Positions 1 to 5,990 of a DNA stretch of 6,461 nucleotides are shown here, in pieces (position 1 is the stretch's first letter; every line of letters starts with the position of its first letter). Source of the stretch: Acidobacteriota bacterium (GTDB taxonomy: Bacteria; Acidobacteriota; Polarisedimenticolia; J045); NCBI GenBank assembly GCA_020350085.1, contig CP070706.1:2022646-2029106 (forward strand), in the 5' to 3' direction. The translations under genes were made by a program, and so were the position numbers. The notes beneath the pieces are model-generated. The model had not been told where the DNA came from and ran no database searches. It worked only from the letters and a program-made list of their open reading frames with translations.

Positions 1-681
1 ACGTCGATGCACGAGGTGCTGGGCCACGCCTCGGGCAAGGTGCCGGAGACGCTCGCAGGCGAACCGGTCGATCACCTGCGCGAGACGTACAACACGCTGG
101 AGGAGGCCCGCGCGGAGCTCTTGGCGTTGTTCCACGGGCAGGATCCGCTTCTTCTCGAGATCGGGGCGCTATCCGACGCGGCCGCGGCCGAGGAGTCGTT
201 GCGGGCGTATCCGCGATTCGCGCTGATGCAGCTCAGGAGAATCAAGCAAGGCGACCGGATCGAGGACGATCACATGCGCGCGGCGTGGATGATCACGCAG
301 TGGCTGATGCGAGCGAAAGGCGTCGTCGCCTTCGTCAACGAAGACGGCAACACGTATGCGCGGGTGACGGATCTCGACGGCATGCGGGCCGGGATTGCCG
401 AGCTGACGCGCGAGATTCAGCGCATCAAGGCCACGGGAGACTACGACGCCGCCAAGATGCTCGTCGACGAGTACGCGATCCACTTCGATCCGACTCTTCG
501 CGACGAGGTCGTCGCGCGGGCCGCGCGCGCCGGCGTTCCGGACTTCTACGCCGCCGTCATGCCGCGAATGGTGCCGGTCGTCGGCGCCGACGGCGTCCTC
601 GTCGACGTCGCTCTCGGTGAGCCGGAGTCGTTTCTCGATCAGATGCTGCGCTTCGACCGTGCCGAGCAGGAATGGCCGTGA
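1..681 (+). CDS. Dipeptidyl-peptidase III family (M49) zinc metallopeptidase, C-terminal part
   Basis: The frame is open from the left edge, so the start and N-terminal part lie outside; about 226 residues remain. Counting the Met at base 7 as residue 1, the zinc motif HEVLGH is at residues 2-7 (H2 and H7 as ligands, E3 as catalytic base), followed by ASGK. A second motif, LEEARAE at 31-37, supplies the third zinc ligand, probably E33. This pair (HExxGH plus EExRAE) is the hallmark of family M49, whose members cleave dipeptides from the N-terminus of short peptides. The usual Cys of EECRAE is Ala here, a variant I recall from bacterial M49 proteins, which are often misannotated. About 220 residues after the zinc motif fits bacterial DPP III length. 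No signal peptide can be judged. It ends 30 bases before the convergent YedF-like gene. The family is confident; the exact substrate is unknown. Confidence 0.88.
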   Translation, partial: TSMHEVLGHASGKVPETLAGEPVDHLRETYNTLEEARAELLALFHGQDPLLLEIGALSDAAAAEESLRAYPRFALMQLRRIKQGDRIEDDHMRAAWMITQWLMRAKGVVAFVNEDGNTYARVTDLDGMRAGIAELTREIQRIKATGDYDAAKMLVDEYAIHFDPTLRDEVVARAARAGVPDFYAAVMPRMVPVVGADGVLVDVALGEPESFLDQMLRFDRAEQEWP

Positions 682-711
682 GGCGTCTTTGTGGGCGCAC
701 CTGGGCGGGGA

Positions 712-1068
712 CTAGAGCGTGATCACTTTCTCGGCTAGGGCCATGGCCGAGATGATGTCGCCCATCCCGCCGACGACACCGACCGCCACCTGCTCGGCCA
801 CGCCAAAGTAATCGAGGCAGGTCTTGCACAGGATCAGGCGCACGCCCTCGCTCTCGAGCCGCCGCAGCTGCTCGAGCACGGGCGAGCCTTCGAGCGCGAG
901 CTTGACGGCGTCGGTATAGAAGCAGATCGCGCCGGGTCGCATCCCGTTCTCGTCGAGCAGCTGCAGGAAGGTGCTGAGCAGCTTTCGACGCAGCTCGTCA
1001 GGTCCTCGCCCCATGCCATCGCTGGTGAGGAGAATCAGTGACGATGGGTCGATCTGTCGCGCGGGCAT
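712..1068 (-). CDS. DsrE/YedF-like sulfurtransferase-family protein (selenium-metabolism YedF C-terminal domain type)
   Basis: This is a 118-residue protein. After a short lead, residues 11-20 (LILLTSDGMG) give the opening strand and loop typical of DsrE-like folds. A helix follows (RRKLLSTFLQ, 28-37), then AICFYTDAVKLALEGS (47-62) and the signature LILCKTCLDYFGV (78-90) with C81 and C84. The C-terminus (VGGMGDIISAM) is typical of the YedF C-terminal domain. In that family a TusA domain usually precedes this one; it is absent here, so this is the DsrE-like part alone. YedF-type proteins are linked by genome context to selenium and sulfur handling, but their reaction is not established. No transmembrane segment is apparent. 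The ATG at 1066-1068 is favoured because a perfect GGAGG lies 7 bases upstream. The gene is convergent with the M49 peptidase and divergent from the YkgJ-like gene. Confidence 0.82.
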   Translation of the reverse strand: MPARQIDPSSLILLTSDGMGRGPDELRRKLLSTFLQLLDENGMRPGAICFYTDAVKLALEGSPVLEQLRRLESEGVRLILCKTCLDYFGVAEQVAVGVVGGMGDIISAMALAEKVITL

Positions 1069-1075
1069 GAGCGGG

Positions 1076-1080
1076 CCTCC
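1076..1080 (-). promoter_or_regulatory. Shine-Dalgarno site of the YedF-like gene
   Basis: On the minus strand these bases read GGAGG, with 7 bases between them and the ATG at 1068. The consensus sequence and spacing fix the start of the YedF-like gene. Confidence 0.75.
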
Positions 1081-1112
1081 GTCCTGATCGGTGCTCGTTC
1101 CGAAAGGGCGTG

Positions 1113-1118
1113 ATCATA
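1113..1118 (-). promoter_or_regulatory. Possible -10 element for the YedF-like gene
   Basis: The minus strand reads TATGAT, five of six matches to the sigma-70 -10 consensus. It lies about 45 bases upstream of the start, leaving a leader of about 38 bases that contains the GGAGG site. No convincing -35 hexamer was found 16-18 bases further upstream, so this is only a candidate. Confidence 0.3.
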
Positions 1119-1208
1119 CTCAGCGCATCGCGCGGTGGCACCCTTCTCGCGTGGACTTTCTTCGTGTGCTCCGGGCGCCACTCGGAGATTCGCGGTAAGT
1201 TGGCGCGG

Positions 1209-1763
1209 ATGAACAAGGACAGCGTGTTAGAGGCTCTGATCGCGCTTCACGCCGAGATCGACCGGGAAATCGGCACCTTGGCCGACCGCCACGCGGAACG
1301 GCTCAAGTGCCGTCGTGGCTGTTATCACTGCTGCGTGGACGAGATCACGGTCTTCGAGGTTGAGGCCGAGCGCATCCGCCGCAACCATGCCGAGCTGCTC
1401 GCCGAGGGCAAGCCGTTTCCGCGCGGCGCGTGCGCTTTTTTGAGCGTTCACGGTGTGTGCCGCATCTACGAAGACCGTCCCTACCTCTGTCGCACCCAGG
1501 GCCTTCCCCTGCGCTGGATCGAGGAGCACGAGGAGGACGAGGTGGACGCCCCCGACGAGGCGGTCGAGATGCGGGACATCTGCCCGCTCAACGAACGAGC
1601 CGACGAGCCGCTCGAACAGCTCGACGCCAGCGAATGCTGGACGCTCGGTCCCTACGAGGGGATGCTCGCGCAGCTGCAGGCCGCGTTCGGCAGCGATTCG
1701 ATGCACCGCGTGCGCCTGCGCGATCTCTTCCGCGCCCCCGCCGGCCGCGCCCAGCGAGGCTGA
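1209..1763 (+). CDS. YkgJ family cysteine-cluster protein (putative Fe-S or zinc binding)
   Basis: This is a 184-residue protein from the ATG at 1209. The diagnostic region is C34-x3-C38-x2-C41-C42 near the N-terminus. It is followed by C75, C84 (GVCRIYEDRP) and C94 (YLCRTQG), then C125 and C143. The CxxxCxxCC block with the later CxxY..RP..CR motif marks the YkgJ/UPF0153 family, often called Fe-S-cluster oxidoreductases. Metal binding is inferred from the cysteines, and no reaction is established for this family. An acidic stretch (EEHEEDEVDAPDE, 105-117) looks like a surface loop. The frame stays open upstream to a GTG at 1110, but those 33 codons look unlike the family; 1209 puts a weak GGTAAG 9 bases upstream. 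The protein appears cytoplasmic. The gene is divergent from the YedF-like gene and ends 134 bases before gmhA. Confidence 0.8.
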   Translation: MNKDSVLEALIALHAEIDREIGTLADRHAERLKCRRGCYHCCVDEITVFEVEAERIRRNHAELLAEGKPFPRGACAFLSVHGVCRIYEDRPYLCRTQGLPLRWIEEHEEDEVDAPDEAVEMRDICPLNERADEPLEQLDASECWTLGPYEGMLAQLQAAFGSDSMHRVRLRDLFRAPAGRAQRG

Positions 1764-1765
1764 GA

Positions 1766-1779
1766 CACCCGGTCGGGTG
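1766..1779 (+). terminator. Short inverted repeat after the YkgJ-like gene, weak terminator candidate
   Basis: CACCC GGTC GGGTG forms a perfect 5-bp stem with a 4-base loop, starting 3 bases after the stop codon. No T-run follows, so it is not a classical intrinsic terminator. It may only stabilise the 3' end, or it may be chance in GC-rich DNA. Confidence 0.22.
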
Positions 1780-1861
1780 CTCGGCCGCCGCCACCGACAC
1801 GCTCATCACGCGCACCGGCTCCTGATAGACCTCCAAGAGGCGCTCGCTGCCCGGGCGAGGC

Positions 1862-1867
1862 TAAAAT
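1862..1867 (+). promoter_or_regulatory. Possible -10 element upstream of gmhA
   Basis: TAAAAT stands out in very GC-rich sequence and matches the -10 consensus in five of six positions. Transcription would start near 1874, giving a leader of roughly 24 bases with the strong ribosome site. The expected -35 position (about 1839-1844) has no TTGACA-like hexamer. If real, it would be the promoter of the gmhA-nuclease-helicase operon. Confidence 0.35.
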
Positions 1868-1883
1868 GCTCTGCCTGTGGACC

Positions 1884-1890
1884 GGGAGGA
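1884..1890 (+). promoter_or_regulatory. Shine-Dalgarno site of gmhA
   Basis: GGGAGGA lies 7 bases before the ATG at 1898. This selects 1898 over an in-frame GTG at 1877, since that GTG would place the ribosome site inside the coding region. Confidence 0.8.
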
Positions 1891-1897
1891 AGCGCTG

Positions 1898-2479
1898 ATG
1901 CAGCTCAACGAGTTCACGCAGATCGCCGAAGAGCACGTCTTTCTCGTCAAGCGCTTCATGGAGCGCCAAGCCGATGTGTTGGTCGAGACCGCGCACCGGC
2001 TGATCCGCGTGCTGCAGGGCGGCGGCAAGATTCTGTTGTTCGGCAACGGTGGGTCCGCCGCCGACGCGCAACACATCGCCGCGGAGATGGTCGGCCGGTT
2101 CCAGATCGAGCGGCCGGGTGTGCCGGCGATCTCGCTGACGGCGGATTCCTCGACGCTGACGTCGATCGCCAACGACGCCGGCTTCGAGTTCGTGTTCGCC
2201 CGTCAGATCGAGGCGTTGGGACGCAAGGGAGACGCCGCGATCGCGATCTCGACCTCGGGCAACTCGATCAACGTGATCGAAGGACTGCGTGCGGCTCGCG
2301 ACAAGCAGATGTTGACCGTGGCGCTGCTGGGCCGCGACGGCGGTCGCGCCCAGGACTCGGCGGATATGGCCTTGGTCGTTTCGGGCCAAAAGACGTCTCG
2401 GATTCAAGAGATTCACTGCCTGATCGGTCACATGCTGTGCGAGGCGATCGAAAAGGAACTGTTCCTCCGTCGCGACTAG
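1898..2479 (+). CDS. gmhA: Phosphoheptose isomerase (D-sedoheptulose 7-phosphate isomerase)
   Basis: This 193-residue protein matches the usual GmhA length of about 190-200. It converts sedoheptulose 7-phosphate to D-glycero-manno-heptose 7-phosphate, the first step towards ADP-heptose for the lipopolysaccharide inner core, in the cytoplasm. A SIS domain fills the protein: the phosphate-binding loop is FGNGGSAADAQH (48-59), and a second sugar-phosphate loop, ISTSGNS, is at 117-123. H59, E63, Q170 and H178 have the spacing of the zinc and catalytic residues of characterised GmhA enzymes (H-x3-E and Q-x7-H), so the site looks intact. The family works as a homotetramer. No other heptose gene is visible in the window. 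The gene is followed after 20 bases by the nuclease gene, so co-transcription is likely. SIS relatives such as DiaA are the main alternative, but the conserved active site favours GmhA. Confidence 0.92.
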   Translation: MQLNEFTQIAEEHVFLVKRFMERQADVLVETAHRLIRVLQGGGKILLFGNGGSAADAQHIAAEMVGRFQIERPGVPAISLTADSSTLTSIANDAGFEFVFARQIEALGRKGDAAIAISTSGNSINVIEGLRAARDKQMLTVALLGRDGGRAQDSADMALVVSGQKTSRIQEIHCLIGHMLCEAIEKELFLRRD

Positions 2480-2499
2480 CCGGCTAGATCCCCCTCCCG

Positions 2500-3972
2500 A
2501 TGCCTTCCGACGCGGTGATCCGGGCGAGCGATCTGTACGAGCTCGCGGTCTGCTTTCACCGGATCAGCCTCGACCGCCGGCGGCCCCACAGCGAGCGCGC
2601 GGTCCCTGACGAAGCGAGCCGTCTTCTCGCCGAGCGGGGCCTCGAGCTCGAGCGGGCTCACGCCGAACGGCTCGGCTGGCCGCAACCGGAGTACTCGCCC
2701 CCCGATTTCCCACGAGGAGCCGAGCGCACGGCCGAGCTGCTGCAGCGAGGCGTCGAAGGTGTCTATCAGGCCGTGCTGTACGACGGGCGCTTTCTGGCGA
2801 TTCCCGACTTCGTCCGGCGCGTGCCGGGCCGATCGGCGTTCGGCGACTTCCACTACGAGCCGGGAGACGTCAAGGCCGGTCTCGAGCCGCGCGCCGACCA
2901 CGTCCTGCAGGTCGCGCTCGCCGGTTGGCTGCTAGAGCGATGCCAGCAGCGCGCACCGCAGCGCGGCTTTCTGTGGCTCGGTGACGGCCGCGAAGAGGTG
3001 TTCTCGCTGACCGAGCTGCGATACGTGCTCGATGCCGCCCGACGGCGCGTCGCGGCGATCGTCGATGGCGAAGAGCAGACGCAGCCGTTTTGGAGCGCGG
3101 CCTGCGGGCGCTGTCGCTGGCGCGAGAGGTGCTTGCCCGAGCTGATCGCGGCCGACGATCTGTCTCTCGTCGATGGGATGACGCGCACGCGCCGGCGCGT
3201 GCTCGAGCGAAGCGGCCTCGCGACGGTGGCGGCGCTGGCCGCGCACGATCCGACAGCGTCGCCCTGCGAGGACCGCCCTGCGCTGGGGCTCGAGCATCTC
3301 GTGCGCCAGGCTCGAGCGCTGGCCCAGCGCCGCGTCACCCTGGCGCGTCCGCTCGAGCTACCCGCAACACCGGAGGGGGAGCTGCTCGTTCACGCCGAGC
3401 GCGATCCGCTCGAGCGCGAGCAGGTTGTCTTGCTCGCTTGGCGCGCGCGGTGCGAGGGCCAGCGCGATGTGGACACCGTTCGCGTGCTTCTCAACGATAC
3501 CGAGCGGGCCGACGCGTTGCGCGAGCTCGTCGCCCTCGTCGAGAAGGGCGCTCTCCCGCTGCTTCACTTCGGTAGCGAGACACCGCGCGCTCTGTCGCGG
3601 CTGGCCGAGCGGGTCGATCTGTCTCCTCGACGGCAAGCGGCGCTCGACGACCGGCTCTGGGACCTCGCCGTCACGCTGCGGCGGGCTGCGGCCTACCTGC
3701 CCGTGCGTCGCTACACGCTCGACGAAGTGACGGCTGCGATCGCCGGCAACGAGCCGACAGGTTGGAACGAGCCGCCGTTTGCGGACCTCTTGCCAGCGTT
3801 CGTGCTCCTCGATCAGCTGCGGCGTGATGCGCATGGCCCCTGGCGGCAGTCGATCGTCGATCTCGGCCTGGCGCGGCTGGGGCAGCTCGGTGCGATCGTG
3901 GACTGGATACGCCGCTCGGGATGCCGGTGGCCGCGGCAGGCCCGCGGAGCGCGCCGGCCGGCGCGCCGATGA
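2500..3972 (+). CDS. TM0106-type RecB/Cas4-like Fe-S nuclease with HhH and degenerate RNase H-like domain
   Basis: This is a 490-residue protein. The N-terminal part (1-215) is a PD-(D/E)XK nuclease of RecB/Cas4 type. C18 pairs with C202-x2-C205-x5-C211 as a probable 4Fe-4S site. H54 may be motif I, D103 (IPDFV) motif II, D123-x-K125 (DVKAG) motif III, and Q137 the QxxxY-type motif. Residues about 220-250 resemble a helix-hairpin-helix DNA-binding unit. Residues about 293-470 resemble the YprB/TM0106 RNase H-fold exonuclease domain, but HAERDP (298-303) stands where an acidic DxE motif is expected, and the final YN..D motif is not evident. The Arg/Pro-rich tail (473-490) looks unlike a domain. 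No ribosome site precedes the ATG; coupling to gmhA, 20 bases upstream, is plausible. It overlaps the helicase by ATGA. Related proteins commonly fuse nuclease and helicase. DNA cleavage is inferred from the intact N-terminal motifs. Confidence 0.8.
   Translation: MPSDAVIRASDLYELAVCFHRISLDRRRPHSERAVPDEASRLLAERGLELERAHAERLGWPQPEYSPPDFPRGAERTAELLQRGVEGVYQAVLYDGRFLAIPDFVRRVPGRSAFGDFHYEPGDVKAGLEPRADHVLQVALAGWLLERCQQRAPQRGFLWLGDGREEVFSLTELRYVLDAARRRVAAIVDGEEQTQPFWSAACGRCRWRERCLPELIAADDLSLVDGMTRTRRRVLERSGLATVAALAAHDPTASPCEDRPALGLEHLVRQARALAQRRVTLARPLELPATPEGELLVHAERDPLEREQVVLLAWRARCEGQRDVDTVRVLLNDTERADALRELVALVEKGALPLLHFGSETPRALSRLAERVDLSPRRQAALDDRLWDLAVTLRRAAAYLPVRRYTLDEVTAAIAGNEPTGWNEPPFADLLPAFVLLDQLRRDAHGPWRQSIVDLGLARLGQLGAIVDWIRRSGCRWPRQARGARRPARR
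3949..3966. repeat. Perfect 18-bp palindrome at the nuclease/helicase junction
   Basis: GCGCGCCGGCCGGCGCGC is its own reverse complement and is entirely G and C. It ends 2 bases before the helicase ATG, within the last codons of the nuclease gene. In RNA it could fold into a stable hairpin where a ribosome site would normally be, which would favour translation by coupling. It could equally be chance in GC-rich sequence. Confidence 0.6.
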
Positions 3973-5825
3973 CGAGCGACGGTCGAAGGGATCCTCCGCC
4001 CAGCGACCGCGAGCTGTGGCGGCGACTGCAACGCTTCTTGCTCGCAGAGCGATCCGCCAGCCATCAAGACCTCGACGAGATCTGGTCTCAGCCGTTGCCG
4101 GCGCGGGTCGAATCTGGCGACGCGATCGCTGGGGTCGAGATCGTCGAGTGGCTGCCAGGACCGGGCCGGCTGCTCGTCCGCGCCGCGCTGGGACGCTCGC
4201 GGTTTCGGGTCGGCGATCCGCTGCGGCTCGGCTTTGGCGACGACCCTCACGCGGCTCCCGAGCTGCGGCTCGAGCAGGAAGACCGGCAGGGGCAGCGGCT
4301 CGCGCTCGCGCTGCCGTGGGGCAGCGACGGGGAGACGCTCGCGGGACTGCTCGCAGAGGCCGGAAGGTCTGCGCGCCCGCTCGTGCTCGATCGCGGCGCG
4401 GTCGATCTGACCGAGCTGATGCTGGAGTCCCTGGCGCGGGTCTACCGCGGTCGAGGAGCGCTCGAGCAATCGGTGCGAGGGCTGCTGGGCCTGCGGCTCG
4501 AGACCGCGGTGGACCAGACAGAGGCTGCGCGCGCGCGGGATTCCGTCGAACGGCTGGCGGCCCGCGGCTGGTCGCTGACGGCCTCCCAGTGCCAGGCCTT
4601 CGTCGAAGCATGGTCGCGCCGGCCGTTTCATCTCGTCCAGGGCCCGCCGGGCACCGGTAAGACGTGGTTGTTGGCGCTCCTGCTGGCGGCGCTCGGCTGG
4701 CGCGGGGAGCGGATTCTCGTCACGGCGCAGACCCACCGCGCGGTGGACAACGTGCTGACCGCGCTGGGCAAGGTGGTGGGGCGCTCGGGCCGGGCCTTGA
4801 GCCTCGTTCGCGTCGGTGCGCGCCCGGACGGCGCAGCAGCGCTGGCTGGCGCGGGCGTGGCCTGCGTGTCGAGCGCGCGGCAGGTCCCGCGGCCGGCGGC
4901 CGGCGGCGGGCTCGTCGTCGGGGCCACGCTGTTCGGCGCGCGTCGGCTCTGTGCGGCGGGGGCGCCGACGTCATTCACGCGGGTGGCCTTCGACGAGGCC
5001 GCGCAGATCACGCTCCCGCATGCCGCCTGCGCGCTTCTCGCGGCCGAGCGCTGGATCTTCTTCGGCGATGATCGGCAGCTCGGGCCGGTCGTGGTGGGCG
5101 ATTACGAAGACCCGCTGGCAGGCCTCTCGATCTTCGCGCACCTGCGCGCAGCGCAGCGATCCACGCGGCTCGACCTGACGTTCCGCATGAGCGATGCCGT
5201 GTGTGCGTTTCCCGCGCGAGCGTTCTACGACGGGGCTCTCGAGCCCGCCGAATCAGCCCGATCGCGTCGCCTGACGCTGCGTGCGCCCGACGGCGCGTTC
5301 GCGAGCGTGCTCGATCCGAGCCGCGGGGCCGTCCTGGTCAGCGTCCCCCACGAAGGCCATCGCACCCAGTCGCCCGATGAGGCACGGCTGGCCGCGGCGC
5401 TCGCCGAGGAGCTGCTCGTTCGGCAACGCCTGCCCGCACAGGAGCTCGCGATCATCTCCCCGTTTCGCGTGCAAAACCGCGAGATCGGCCGCCGATTGCG
5501 CGAGCGACTCGGGCCGCACGTGCCGCTTCCCCTCATCGACACCGTCGAGCGCATCCAGGGCCAGGAGCGTGAAGCCGTGATCGTCTCGCTGGCCTGTTCG
5601 GACCCCGACGCACTGCGACGTGATACGCAGTTCTTCTTCTCGCCGAATCGTCTCTGCGTCACCCTGACACGAGCCCGGACCAAGCTGATCGTGCTCGCCA
5701 GCCCGCGCCTTCTCGATACCTATCCGCACGATCACGAAGGCCTCGTCCGCCTGGACCTGTTTCACCGGCTGTTTCGCGAGCTTCATCTCGTGGACGGAAA
5801 GATGCTGCTCGGCGAGTTGCCGTAG
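3969..5825 (+). CDS. Superfamily 1 DNA/RNA helicase, UPF1/DNA2-like (AAA domain), partner of the nuclease
   Basis: This is a 618-residue protein with a complete set of SF1 helicase motifs. Residues about 35-118 look like the beta-barrel that precedes the core in UPF1/DNA2-like helicases, and 120-200 like the helical stalk. Motifs: Q motif LTASQ (203-207); Walker A GPPGTGKT (225-232); Ia TAQTHRAVDN (252-261); II DEAAQ (342-346); III GDDRQLGP (366-373); IV around LTFRM (403-407); V DTVERIQGQE (524-533); VI NRLCVTLTRAR (560-570) with arginine finger R568. All ATPase residues are present, so it should be active, probably unwinding DNA 5' to 3' as its relatives do. The start at 3969 gives an ATGA overlap with the nuclease stop and no ribosome site, implying translational coupling. 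An in-frame ATG at 3921 would add 16 residues. No clear terminator follows. Confidence 0.88.
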   Translation: MTSDGRRDPPPSDRELWRRLQRFLLAERSASHQDLDEIWSQPLPARVESGDAIAGVEIVEWLPGPGRLLVRAALGRSRFRVGDPLRLGFGDDPHAAPELRLEQEDRQGQRLALALPWGSDGETLAGLLAEAGRSARPLVLDRGAVDLTELMLESLARVYRGRGALEQSVRGLLGLRLETAVDQTEAARARDSVERLAARGWSLTASQCQAFVEAWSRRPFHLVQGPPGTGKTWLLALLLAALGWRGERILVTAQTHRAVDNVLTALGKVVGRSGRALSLVRVGARPDGAAALAGAGVACVSSARQVPRPAAGGGLVVGATLFGARRLCAAGAPTSFTRVAFDEAAQITLPHAACALLAAERWIFFGDDRQLGPVVVGDYEDPLAGLSIFAHLRAAQRSTRLDLTFRMSDAVCAFPARAFYDGALEPAESARSRRLTLRAPDGAFASVLDPSRGAVLVSVPHEGHRTQSPDEARLAAALAEELLVRQRLPAQELAIISPFRVQNREIGRRLRERLGPHVPLPLIDTVERIQGQEREAVIVSLACSDPDALRRDTQFFFSPNRLCVTLTRARTKLIVLASPRLLDTYPHDHEGLVRLDLFHRLFRELHLVDGKMLLGELP

Positions 5826-5990
5826 CTGCGAGACAATTCGGGTCCGTGCCGTCCAGAAACAGGTAGAGTCGTGTTGCACCAGTGAGAAAAAGGTGTCCGA
5901 ATATATGTTTTCAGATGGTAAAGCTCTCTTCTCGTGTTAGAATAACATCTTCCCGACAAGTTCACGGTCTCACCAACGAGCGATACGTCG
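5826..5990. other. AT-rich gene-free spacer
   Basis: No credible coding region was found here. Bases 5881-5950 are about 64% A+T by hand count, against roughly one-third in the surrounding genes. The segment holds the candidate promoter at 5935-5943. I could not make out a terminator hairpin for the helicase gene. Confidence 0.6.
5935..5943 (+). promoter_or_regulatory. Possible extended -10 promoter for the right-edge gene
   Basis: TGTTAGAAT is an extended -10 (TGn plus TAGAAT, five of six matches) in the AT-rich spacer. Transcription would begin near 5950, leaving about 41 bases before the ATG at 5991. No good -35 is needed or seen at standard spacing. A second, weaker pair (TTGCAC at 5874-5879 and GAATAT at 5899-5904, 19-base spacer) lies upstream. 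Confidence 0.4.

Noticed and set aside
1136..1150. Sigma-54-like promoter upstream of the YkgJ-like gene (TGGCAC, 5 bases, TCGC)
   Set aside because: GG and GC are correctly spaced, but the -12 element reads TCGC instead of TTGC and the flanking consensus bases are missing. Such matches are common in GC-rich DNA and no activator site is visible.
2476..2487. 12-bp palindrome CTAGCCGGCTAG covering the gmhA stop codon
   Set aside because: It is perfect but short, with no loop or T-run, so it is weak as a terminator. No role can be supported.
1453..2487. Long open frame overlapping the YkgJ-like gene and gmhA in another frame
   Set aside because: The translation is Arg/Ala/Ser-rich without motifs and overlaps two clear genes; it is a by-product of high GC at third codon positions.
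2500..3972. Cas4 of a CRISPR-Cas system
   Set aside because: The N-terminal Fe-S nuclease resembles Cas4, but no repeats or other cas genes are present, and the added HhH and RNase H-like parts plus the helicase partner fit the TM0106 type.
3358..4736. Long minus-strand open frames opposite the nuclease and helicase
   Set aside because: Low-complexity Arg/Ala/Pro-rich translations antisense to genes with complete motifs; no ribosome sites or family features.
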